64,000 bases of DNA from Eudorina sp. 2006-703-Eu-15 (lineage: Eukaryota > Chlorophyta > Chlorophyceae > Chlamydomonadales > Volvocaceae), in the NCBI GenBank assembly GCA_003117195.1, contig BDSI01000006.1:1063501-1127500 (forward strand). The letters are read 5' to 3'. Position 1 is the first letter of the stretch. Each line of letters opens with the position of its first letter. Below, piece after piece: positions 48,114-58,853 of this stretch. The notes beneath the pieces are model-generated. The model saw nothing but the letters and a program-made list of their open reading frames with translations. It searched no databases and was not told the origin of the DNA. The position numbers and the translations under genes were made by a program.

Positions 48114-49310
48114 CTCTTCGTCTGTGGACGCTTATGCGAGGCACAAGAAATCTATCTGAGAGAACTATATCGCCATGTCCAAGAGGGGACTAAGTTTTCA
48201 GTGCTGGCATCTTCCGGCCCGTCACGTAACTGGGGCACACGTCCAAGGGAGCAGGGGCGCGCATGCATTATTAAAAATACACAAGCGACAACTCATACTC
48301 ATAGAACATTGAAGTTTGGTCGCGAAGCTGCAAGGCTTGAGCCTGTCGTACGCTGACGTCGGTGCGGTTCACTGCGCTTAGCGCAAGCACCAAGCGGTGA
48401 TTCGGCAATAACGAGTAGCTGAGACTAGTTAAAATACCGGTCCTGGAATCGCAAACAGGGGCTGACCAATGTGATTTCGTTGGCGTGATCTTGGGCACCG
48501 ACGAAGACCATATGACTTGTGACCAGCGCAAAATTTATGAGACATTGTAGATTTTTTGAAGTTAGCAAGCCTGGCCAACTTCTGTGCTCAAACGACTGTT
48601 GATTCGCGGTCTGTAACCTGAGACGAACCGTCGTGTATCGAGAAGTACGGAGTCGGACATACCCTCAACGTTGCCAACCGTTCATTTCCTCACACAAGCG
48701 ACATGTCATTCGACGTGATTCATCGCATGAGGCATGAAATTGACAACAGCACTGGTACCAGCCAGCTGCTATGCGACCTCCGCACTCTCCCCCTGCAGTA
48801 CACTCACGCAACGAAACGCTCCTCACCAAACTACAAAAACATCATGCAACCTGACAGTTCAAGGAGTAACCTAAACCCCTTGAACACTTCGCGGCAGAAC
48901 GTTTGAGGATGCTGAAAGGACGCCCGAGGACACCTGCAGACAACCCTGCCGGCCCCGAATATTTCAATGTGCACCACACGTTCAGCCGAAAATCGCCCTA
49001 TGTCTCCGCTGCGAAACAAGCACGTTTGCGCCGCGCCGAGCAGCATCTCCCACTCACGGTCGTGCCGCCGTCCTGGCGGCACGGCCCGCAAGCTTATCCA
49101 CGAGCCTGCGAGGCAGGGATCACAACTATCAAGGCGGACTCCCTATGTCCATCGACATGTTAATTGCCTTTGCGATGGTTGACGCGCAGCTTCCAGCTTT
49201 GTTTAATGGATAGATACTTAGAACACAGCTATGCCTGAGCGCATTCCCACGGGTCCCATGGGTCACACGACGTACAGGCAGGTTCCCGTGTCGGAATGCC
49301 CAAACCGGCC
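48114..49310. other. Intergenic; nothing recognised
   Basis: Lower-GC stretch between the CDPK-like start and the end of the DUF1279 gene. It should hold the kinase promoter and the DUF1279 3' UTR. No frame or repeat worth naming. Confidence 0.4.
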
Positions 49311-50208
49311 TCAATGCTGTATGCTGCTAACGAACGAAAGCACACGACGACTTGAAGCGAGCCCGTCCTTGCGCAGCGTGGTGAGGGCTGCCTTCAGGAA
49401 TTCACGACTGCACGCAACCCATCTGCCTGAATGAGAGCCTGTCTCCGGGAGGCCCAAGCCAAGCTGAGCACGAGTCGCAGTCGCCTTTGCAGGGCTACAA
49501 GGCGAGCACCCTTTTGGGCCCCTTCCGGCGCCCTGTCCGGCGACACCCACCTTTGTACGTAGGGCGTGAGCGCGATTGCCGCCGGCACTTTGATCGGGAT
49601 GAGCATCTTGGAGCACAGCACCGCCAGCGCTAGGTTGGAGCCTTTGCCGATCAGCATACGTTCCACAAACGAGGGCTCTTTCCCCTCCTCGTCCTCTGCG
49701 ACAGCAAGCAGCACCACCGTAAGCGATAGTGGGCAGAGGGAGCCTAGGGCAGTGGGTGGTAGGCCCCACGATGGGTCCCACGGCCATGGCCATCACCGCT
49801 GACCAGGCCTACCGCACCGCAAGCCGACGAAAGGACACGCGAGAACCACATAAATATCATTTCCAGATGATGCTACCGGCGCTTTTGGGGGTTCCGGCCA
49901 CCAATGTGCACGACCGTGTGCAACATAACCCGGGAGAGTGTGGCTGCGGTGCGCACCTTTCTTCATGCCCAAAAGAGACCGCACATCGACATGGCTTTCA
50001 ATGGCAACGTAGAAGCCTGCGTGTGGAATCACGCGGGGTGGCCAGTATTACAAGAGCGTCAGGCGGGGTGACGCAGCTTTGTCCACATACTTGCTGTGAC
50101 GCAGGTGGAGAGCCCAAAGTATGTGTAGATCCCTGTTTTGCCATATTTTTTCAGCCCCGCTTTCAGATTGGCAAAACTAAGTCGTGATGCCAGAGTCGAC
50201 GAAGCCAT
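49311..50208 (-). CDS. DUF1279 (FAM210-like) small membrane protein
   Basis: Organelle membrane protein family with a DUF1279 domain; its molecular role is poorly known. Exons: 50208-50091, 50016-49957, 49695-49551, phases consistent. The start MASSTLASRLSFANLKAGLK precedes KYGKTGIYTYFGLST, then FYVAIESHVDVRSLL, and LALAVLCSKMLIPIKVPAAI with ALTPYVQ: the usual sequence of a KYG segment, a first hydrophobic helix, a VDV motif, and a second helix ending in (L)TP. The C-terminus is uncertain: either read-through to a stop at 49394, or a 56-nt intron (49550-49495) and a last exon 49494-49311. Divergent with SRP14 across 372 bp. Confidence 0.75.
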
Positions 50209-50580
50209 CCACGACAGATTGCCCGAGCCGTCAATGTTGAACCTCCAAGTTTGATTACGCTTTCAGTTCGCGCGCTTCGCAGCAATGGATTTAGACACAA
50301 TGCGCGTCATGGGCAGAGAGAAAGAGTTACCGGAAGGTGTTGCGTAGCATGAAAACATGCACAAGATAGTCATACTACTAAGCAATTACAAGCTGCCACA
50401 CGCAAAATGTCAAGGAAGGGAAAGGCACGGAGAGGGTGGGCAACCGCGCCGTACATTCGGTTGACATGGCTAGGCCTCGATGAATTTTCCAATGCACCAA
50501 TAGCACATTATATTTACAACTTACGTCTTGATTGCTGTTACGCTGCTGGTAGCCTGTGACTCTTGTCCGACTAGGTGACG
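50209..50580. promoter_or_regulatory. Shared divergent promoter region, DUF1279 / SRP14
   Basis: 372 bp separate the two start codons in head-to-head orientation. An AT-rich stretch (CATTATATTTACAACTTACG, 50507-50526) lies 55-75 bp before SRP14. No defined element can be claimed. Confidence 0.4.
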
Positions 50581-50877
50581 ATGGTGCTGCTCGAGCCTGA
50601 TCCGTTCCTTAGCGAGTTGCATAAGATGTACGAACGCAACAAATCAGGTACTGTTTGGGTGACGATGAAGCGCACGAACATGAAGCCACGGAAAAGCAAG
50701 AAGCCTAACCCCAAGGCCGAATACGTGTGTCTAATTCGCGCCAACGACGGCAAGCGGCACGTATCAACGACCGTCAGTGCCACGCAATACGCGAAATTTT
50801 CTCAGAGCATGGTGATCATTATGAAGGGCGCCATGGCCGACACACTGAAGAAGAAGGAAAAGAAGAAGGAGAAGTAA
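50581..50877 (+). CDS. SRP14: Signal recognition particle 14 kDa subunit
   Basis: SRP14 pairs with SRP9 on the Alu domain of SRP RNA and delays translation elongation in the cytosol (family knowledge). The 98-residue frame starts MVLLEPDPFLSELHKMYE, keeps GTVWVTMKR and EYVCLIRANDGKRHVSTTV, and ends in a Lys-rich tail (KKKEKKKEK). The start is the ATG at 50581, matching the conserved MVLL beginning. It is intronless here, which is unusual among its neighbours, and shorter than typical plant SRP14. No defects seen. Confidence 0.92.
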   Translation: MVLLEPDPFLSELHKMYERNKSGTVWVTMKRTNMKPRKSKKPNPKAEYVCLIRANDGKRHVSTTVSATQYAKFSQSMVIIMKGAMADTLKKKEKKKEK

Positions 50878-53001
50878 AAGCTGGCTGAGTTGCAGCAGCG
50901 TGTCATCGCGTGCTTGTGCAAGGCTGGCGGGGAGGGAGCACGGACCTGGCGGCGTACAGGTGTACGACTGGATGGCTGGACTTGGTGATGCCAGCTGGGG
51001 ACAAGGACAAGCGAATTCGCGTAGGAGGGAGCATGTCAGCCATGGTAATGTCCTGTGAGTAGTTCTGCTGTGCGTTCTATGCAAGGCTGGGTCGGCCCAC
51101 TGCGGATGGCGCGTGGTTCGGCGCGGATGGCCCACTACGGACACGCTGAGTTGATGTCGTGAGGCAGCAGGCAGGTCTGTCTTGGAGGCTAGGGATGCTG
51201 TCGGGGCAGTGCGCACGCGTCTACATACCTAGGTGTTGCTTCAACTGCTGTTGGGGTAACGAAAGGGTGACAGCGTTCGGTTGTTCCTGGTGGGAAGACA
51301 AGCGGGGCGATGCGGCACCTGTTGTGCAAGCACTGCTTCTTTTGGGGGATTGCACAAAGTGCAGCTCCCGTTCAAAGATGAACCTACGGCCTTCCCTACC
51401 CGGGACCTGGTAATGACACATGACGCACGCCGGGCGGTGGTCCCTTTGAGGCATTGTGTTTCACCTTTATGGTGTTATGTGGCTGGGCAGTATACGGAGC
51501 GCGTGGGGTTATGACCGTCTTCCGCCGTGTGTTCGGGACAGTGGTGTTCTCCGACGACATTCGGTGGCGAACAATGGCTACAGCTGCCTTGATGACGGAC
51601 GCAGTATGTCTAATGCATCTGTTCCTACAGCAGGGGATGCGCTATGCGGGGTAGATGCCAAGACATAGGTTCAAAAAATTGTTTGCACCATTGTTTTATC
51701 CGCGCCCAGCAAGCATGGCATTGCCTGCTGGTGCACAGTCGTGTAAGCCAGGTGATCTTGTGTTAACGTGTGGTGCGATGCACTGTGAACCCAATGCTGG
51801 AATTTCACGGGGTGATGCGTGCGACACTCGTGGGGATAGTCGCACGGATGAAAATCTAACCGGTGATACGGAAGTTTGGTAAACGCTTCAGCGCAGGCGC
51901 AGATGCAGCGGCGGTACTCGGATTGCTTTCGACCAGGATTGCGCTGGCTTGCATGGTCCACCATACGGAAGGAGTTTGCCCCTGGGCCTGTGTGGATGGC
52001 CAAATTAATCCGGAGCAGGATGCGGTATCGTGCCGCAGCTCGTTTCGGGGGACGACGGGCCGCAGCGGCCGTGAGGGCCCGTTGACGCAGGCATACCTCT
52101 CACCCCTCCAGGTTCGTAAATGCATTGAAAGCTCCACAAGTATCTGTACACGCTCGATTCTGGACTCGCGCTGCCATTACGACGAAGATATCAGCACTGT
52201 CCTGAGTGTCCCGCTGGGCTTGTGAGCGAAGGGTCAGCGTGCCAGTCACGGCATCTCTGATTTTCGCTGCGGGGGATAAGCGCTGGGGCCCATAGGATGT
52301 TTAATGCCGGTCTACAGCCCTGTGCAGGCAGGTGCGGAGGGTGCCTTGTTCCGCTGGTTCCGGGAGGGTGCAGAGGGTGCCAGAGGTGTAGGGAGGCGGT
52401 TTCGGTATGTTTCCGAATGTCCCCCCGGTCGCCTGGGGAATTTGCAACTCTCAACCCCAAAGCAGTCTCCGTGCGGTGTAAATATTTTTACGCTGCAAGC
52501 ACAGGAGCGACCGTATGCCAACGCCAGCAAGCGTGGCAAAGAAATTGCTGATCATCCTAATAGATAACATTTGTGTTGAACATGATGATCCACAGCACAA
52601 CGGCACAGTGTTTGGTCCTGGGCTTCTTCAAATAGTGGACTGTCCACCGACAATGCTATGCACAGCTTCGTTGCCCAAATGGCTAGGAGTACTAGTACTG
52701 ATATTCATACACACCGTGAGTTTAATTTCATGTGGTGCGCACAAACAGGGCAGAACTAAATTTGCTTGGTGAGCCTGCAGTTGTTGGCGATATTTCACCG
52801 AACGAATACATATCATCCATGCTTATTACATGCCGTCAATTTCAGTACATGCGTGTTACATAACTGTTCAACAGTTTCATTTGCACCAAAATGATGGGTC
52901 GGATTTTTTGAGGGCCTTGTGGACGTGAGGTCAATGGGCTTGCATTCCACTAATAGCATGCTTTTCAGCCAATCTTCACGCACGTCTGCATGAGGATAAA
53001 A
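50878..53001. other. Intergenic SRP14 to TEF30; nothing recognised
   Basis: Two kilobases without a family-like frame or a recognised repeat. It contains the SRP14 3' UTR and the TEF30 promoter. Confidence 0.4.
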
Positions 53002-56000
53002 ATGCTGGCCAACAAGTCTGCTGTTCGTCGTGAAGTGCTTAGCACCGTCAGCGCGCTGCCTTGCGCGACGATGGTGCGGCCCGTCGCCCGGTGCCCGAGC
53101 GACAGGTTCGTAGCTTCTAACCAGTAACCCGCTTGATCATCGTTCTGATTGCATCTATTCCTTCCAAACTTTGCCAGGCCTGTGACATCGTTCGCGGCTG
53201 CTCCTGCTGGTGTCAAGGTGTGTTGGTGATTGTCTGGTCGCTCCATGACCCTGAATGACGAGCACTATTTTTGCATGCAAAGATTAACTGTGTGAGTTCG
53301 TGTCCGTATAATACACAGGCGCTTCCGAGGCGGCACGTCCAGGTGCAGGCGCAGGCTGGCACTAAGACTGGCCCTCCTGCCACGACGACCGAGGAGGAGT
53401 TCATCGAGGTAGGACTTCCACGAACGTTTCCAGTTTTAACACCAAAGGCAATGCCGTGTCAAGTACCATGGCCGCATGGCGTCTCGTTCACCCGCGGGTA
53501 TGGCCTGTTGCGCCTTCTCCAACCCGCAGCTGGACCTGCCGAAGCCCCTGGGCTTCAAGTACGCCCGCGGTAACGACGGTGGCGCTTACATCATCGAAAT
53601 TAACCCCAAGAACGGCAACGTGGATCCGCGCGTGCAGGCAAGCGTGTTGGTGGGGTCTCAGGGTGCCGAAGTTCCCTCGCTGAGAGTTCCCTGACCCCAG
53701 GTACTTCCATGTGAACGGGAATGCTTGCGCCGCGTGGTATCAGGTGCTGACGATGTTGAGCATGGCCCAGTCCACTTTAGCGGGCCCTTCTGCTCGCAAC
53801 TGCCAGACGATGTGCGCGCCTGTCGGTTGCTGAAGTACTGACATGCATGGGCGGCTTGGATGCCCCACCTTCCCCATTCCGATTCCCCCACCAGCCCGGC
53901 GACAAGATCGTGATGATCAGCGCTTCGTTCGGCTCGGAGGTCTGGAAGGCCGAGAACTTCGGCCAGGTAGGTGGAGCTGGGGCGTGGGAAACTCGGGGGT
54001 CCAGACCAGCAGGGGAGCATGCGGGTGGCCCGTGACGCCGTGCGAACAGCATCCGCGGGTCCACTTCGTAATTCTTACCGTCACGTTATTGGATTGGGCG
54101 GGCATGGCCGTTCTGGGTAGTTCTCGCTCACTAAAAGCGCACCGGAATAACCACAGTACCACAAAGGAAGGACTGCACCCTATCAGCCGCGCCTTTCTCC
54201 CGAGGTGCCGGCCGTTGGCTGTGGTTTCGTGTCTCCATCCAAGATGCTTTTCCCCTTGTGCACCGATTTTGTCCCCCCTGTACGCTGGTCAGAACTCACC
54301 GCCGCACCCACCCACCCACCCGCCTGCAGATCATGTACGCCATCCGCACCCGCAGCGGCACTGTGTACATGAAGCTGAAGCGCAACTTCGGCGACCTCAG
54401 CGCGCTGGAGGTGCGCGGGCAGGCGGGGGACTCAGAGAAGGGGGGTGGATGATGAGATGCCGAGGGTCTGGCGATGTGGGTCGGAGGCACGGAAGCGGCC
54501 GAGAGGGACCGGAACAGGACGGGGGTGCGTGGGTTGGGCCGCAGTGAAATACACAAGTACAGACAGCGGTACGGCTCGCGCCAACACGGGAGTAGCCAAT
54601 CGATTAACGTGAGACAGACGCGCAAGTGAGCGATGCGGCTTGCGACCATGGGGGGTTGAGGGGCCAATTCCAGCAGAATCCGTTTGGGGCAGGGTTGCGC
54701 AGAGGGAACGTCGTGCCGGTCTGTAGGGCAGAAGACGAGGGAGGTGGTCGTGACGCAAGAGTGGGTCACAGACGGATGAAAACTGTGAGCCCTGGGCCGG
54801 CCCAGCAAGGCTGGTGCGTGCGTGGCCAGTAGGTGTGCCGACAGATGCCCACGACTGGGCTCGAGGCTGGCGGGCGCTGGCTTTGCCACGTTGGTGGGGA
54901 GTGTTCTGCCGGGACGCCGTGCGTGTGTCGGGACACCGGCGAGGGTTTCCAAGGGTCAGCAAGGGGCCAGACGCACGACCTCATACTGTGCACAGAACCG
55001 ACGCGCAGGCCCCCTGCCTTCGATCAGTCAATACGGCTCGTTAGACCAGCAGCGGTCGGGCGCCTGCCTGCCTGCATGCATGACGATTTGAGGCGGCAGC
55101 ACCGGGCGGAGATGGATACCTGACCTCAGGTGTGCCTGCTACTCAGACGAGTGCACACGGGGTGAACATACCCAGTTACATGTTCCGCACGCTTGCTTAG
55201 GGTTCATTCTTGGAAATCGCGGTTATTAAGGCCTCGGGCGGTGGGTCTTCCCCACGGATCGTCGAACCAGGAGCATCCACCTTGTGTTGCCGTTTGCCCA
55301 ATCTGGGTTCCCTCTCGCGACGCCCCACCATCACCACCACCACCACAGGAGGACGGCATGGACGCCGCCGAGAAGATGTGGAAGAAGGAGCGCGCCGGTG
55401 GCAACTACGGTGCGGGCACCAAGGAGATCCAGGCGCGCAACTACGTGCAGCGCAAGGAGAACGAGCGCAAGCGGCGGGAGCTGTTCGATGACGCGCTGGC
55501 CAGGTTCAAGGAGAACGACATCCAGGTTGGTTCGGCGGGCCCGGGGCCGGTGAGGGGACATGAGATTGTAAGGGCAACCTGGGAGCTCGGCGAGGAGGCC
55601 GACGATTAGGAGGATCTGGATTCAGCCTTGGCCATTCCACAAGACGGGCCGGGCACGAGGTCGAAATCACATGGGGGGACCTGGTTGGAAGACGCGAGGA
55701 CGGGTGGAGGTAGCGGGGGGGGGTAATCTCCGCGGCGGTACAGACTGGGAAGGGTAGACCAAGTCCGCTGGGCCGATCGCGCCGTGAGAACGGGGGTGTG
55801 CTGGATCAGGTCCTGTCAGGGACCGATATAAGCGTTTGGTACTCTGCTGCACCGTCGCCGCAAACCATCATTGCAACGCGTCTGAGGTGCTGCGAACGAG
55901 GAACCCGTGACAATTTGCTCAAATTCAACCGAGGGGTTTCAGTCTATTCCCGTGAAGAAAAACACTGCGTGCCGTTGCCTTCCGGCCCAGCCATGTTTCG

Positions 56001-57131
56001 CATCAAACCGGGTTGATTGAAAGGACGAGGCCGGATCCCGTGGGTATCCCGGAATGCGTTCAAGCCGCAGCCCGAGATGATGGTTGCTGTGCTGTGGTCA
56101 GGCAGCGTCCCGCTTTCATAAACCCGGTGTAGCGGCGATGACAGGTCGGGACAGGATTACATGCACATCTGGCACGTGACCGGACGGGACGGAAACGCAA
56201 GGGTCGTAGCGCATCAGCTCATTGGCGGTTGTCTTACTCCTTTGCCGCACATTACAACGCTCGCTCCCCAGGGCGCTCTGGTGGAGTTTGAGAACATCAT
56301 CGCCATGGAGCCGCGCAACTACGTGGGTGACAACTTCTCACGCAACACCCCCATCTATAAAGTGGCCCAGTACAACATCGCTTGCTGCTACAGCATGCTG
56401 GACCAGGTGGGGAGCTTTGGGGGGCTCTGGGCGGTGTTGGGCCCCACTTCCAGGAGGTTGCTCGATCTCCGGTTTATGGGCCCGAGGGGGCTGAGGCGCG
56501 GGCGATGGCAAACGGCAGGGGGCCGGGGCGGGGTCGGCGCTGCTGTGGTCCTACGCAGCCCAAGGCCAGGAGCGAAAGGCAGGGCGTATGCGCGGCGCAG
56601 TGCAGGTAGGGCGCAGGCCACGCGATTGGTGCTGCGTTCGTGGCGGTCAGCGCAAGGCGTGCGCCGGACCGAATATTGGAGAGGACCCACACGTTCTCCA
56701 GGAGAGCGTGTGGGCCGGATATAGGAGAGCATATGGGCGGGGGAAAGGACGCACGCATGGCGTAAACACCATGACACGAGGGATTCGTAAGCTGGCTGTG
56801 ATTTGCAGTCGTCAGCTGTCCGGTGCCTTCATGTATGGTGGTGTCCGTGCAAATTGTCCTGCTCTTACCGTGTGAAGGGTTGACCGTTGCGACCGCTTCC
56901 CATTTTTCCGATCAGGTGGAGGAGGCCCTCAAGTCGCTGGACGCGGCCATGTCCTCGGGCTTCGACAACTTTGACCAGATCCGCCGCGATAAGAACCTGG
57001 ACAAGGTGCGGGCGAGCCCCAAGTTCCAGCAGCTCATTGACAAGTACGATGAGCCGGTGGTCAACTGGAACGCCGTGAAGGCAACCTTCGGGGCGTTCGG
57101 CGGCATGTTTGGCGGCAAGAAGGACGAGTAA
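53002..57131 (+). CDS. TEF30: TEF30/MET1-type PDZ-TPR thylakoid protein of PSII repair
   Basis: Stroma-side thylakoid protein that assists assembly and repair of photosystem II supercomplexes (Chlamydomonas TEF30, Arabidopsis MET1). Nine phase-consistent exons: 53002-53105, 53178-53217, 53319-53408, 53530-53637, 53895-53966, 54330-54410, 55349-55525, 56272-56406, 56916-57131, giving 340 residues. The N-terminus ([20 protein letters not shown], rich in Ala/Ser/Arg) fits a chloroplast transit peptide. A PDZ-like part follows ([56 protein letters not shown]). Next come the conserved [20 protein letters not shown] helix region and TPR-like helices ([28 protein letters not shown]), ending [17 protein letters not shown]. 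Intron 4 uses a GC donor (CAG/GCAAGC). Confidence 0.93.
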
Positions 57132-58853
57132 GGCGCGCCTACCTCCTGGCGTCGCACTCGTGGATGCAGTGCATTCATGTGCGGCAGCTGGTTGTTGTAC
57201 GGACAGTGGCAGCGCGCTCTTACTCCTCCCCGGACCACTCACCCCTGGTTCAATTTTTGCGGTGCGGTGCGGCCGGAGGGAGGGAGGGAGGGGATGCGCG
57301 GAATGCGCAGCGGCGTGAGGGACGCGGTCCCCGCGCCGCAAGCTGCGTGCTGACGGATGCGTGCAGCCGGAGTGGGTATCGCGAGGGACACACGGGCGCG
57401 CGATCAGGATCAGGGAGGGATCCGTGTTCCCCATTCGTGGAGGCGCTTAGAGGTGGCGCGATCCCCGTGGTCGTTCGCCGTCGCGGCCCAGCAGGTCTCA
57501 GACCCTAGGTTGGCCCATTCGAGAAACGGCGGGGCCAGGATTCTGTGCAGGCCGTGCTTGGACTAGCGCGAGCGGATGGCGACTGGTTTCATGCAAGGTG
57601 CATTGGAGCCAACAGGTTCCGCGGTCAATTCACCCCGTTTTGTGGTCGGGCTCCCGGCAGTATTTCATGGTGTTTTGTTTGCTGTTGTATTACAGGGAAG
57701 GATGAGGTGCGGCAGCGGGCTTATGAGAGAGCGAGAAGAGAGGCGTAAACAAGTTTGTCGGTGCCGGTGTTTGGACCGAGATAAGGGATGTCCCGAAGGT
57801 TTTCCGGTCCGGTTTTGCTGTTCATTGTGGTGATTATGCATCCGCACGACCAGGGTTACCCTCGCAGCTGCCTCCCCGTGCGCGAGACGAGGACGGCGTT
57901 GCTGCACTGTGAGATTTTCGGTTTGAAAACAATTGATCTGGCAGCACCCACCGACCAACCTGTGAATCCGCGACAGCTGCATGCGAGGCCCTACCCAGAT
58001 GGTGGTGGTGGGTAGGTGCTCGTAGATGTAACAGGCCGCGGTGAAAGGACGGATGTTACTATTATTAAGGATGCTACAGCGGACCCCGCGGGTCATCGGT
58101 GACAGCCGAAGCTTCCTCACCATACACTGCATAAACGAAACTGCGCCACCATGTTACTGTGGAATCCTACAAGGTGAAGTCGTCACGTGCGTCTACGGCT
58201 TACCCAAGCAGAGCAGTACGACACTGCCGGTCACTGCCAGCTGAAGCATTTATCCAGCGTCGCATCCATATGTGTAGGCCTGGAAGAGGCTGGCCGACTT
58301 TCGTCCGCCGATGTCAGGATTAGCGGGCCTACCAGCCGTATGGGAAAAGAGGAAGCACCTGATCAAATAAGGAGGTCCTGCGGCGTCAGACTTATCCCAC
58401 CCTCAGGAAATTCAAATTGCAAGCAAACAACTCAGGAGCTTCTGATCGCGCATGCACACTGTTCGCCATGCTTTGCGTTGGACACCGTGGTTGGACCAGG
58501 TTGGATACCCGGTTTGGGTTGTCGTACATTTATGCACAGTTGAACAAGGGCTGGAAATAACGTACCAGCATTCTCACAGATGCCTTGCATTTAGGGGTGC
58601 CATTCACCCACGAATCATGGGCCTGCACTGGCGCAGTGCCGGATGCGTTCGTAGTGTACGGCAACACTGTAACTGAAACGTCGACACTGCCTCGCAACGC
58701 TGCCACTGAATTGGTTTCTAGCAATATAAGAATAAGTCGAGCTGGAGCTGTGGTCAGCAACATCTTTGCGTATGACACGCAAGCCAACTAGCAGACGGCG
58801 GGTAAACTGACCAATTACCCAAACAATTGAACTACTCGCAACGGCTTGTAAAT
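57132..58853. other. TEF30 3' flank and SPT5 upstream region
   Basis: A TGTAA (58027-58031) is the first poly(A)-like signal I see after the TEF30 stop, about 900 bp away. An R1 copy follows at 58061. No other gene-like frame. Confidence 0.4.
58061..58160 (-). repeat. R1 retroposon-like repeat
   Basis: Inverted copy: ATTATTAAGGATGCTACAGC, then GGACCCCGCGGGTCATCGG, GAAGCTTCCTCACCATACAC and ACGAAACTGCGCCACCATG. Lacks a 12-bp block present at 7340 and 26480. Confidence 0.75.
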
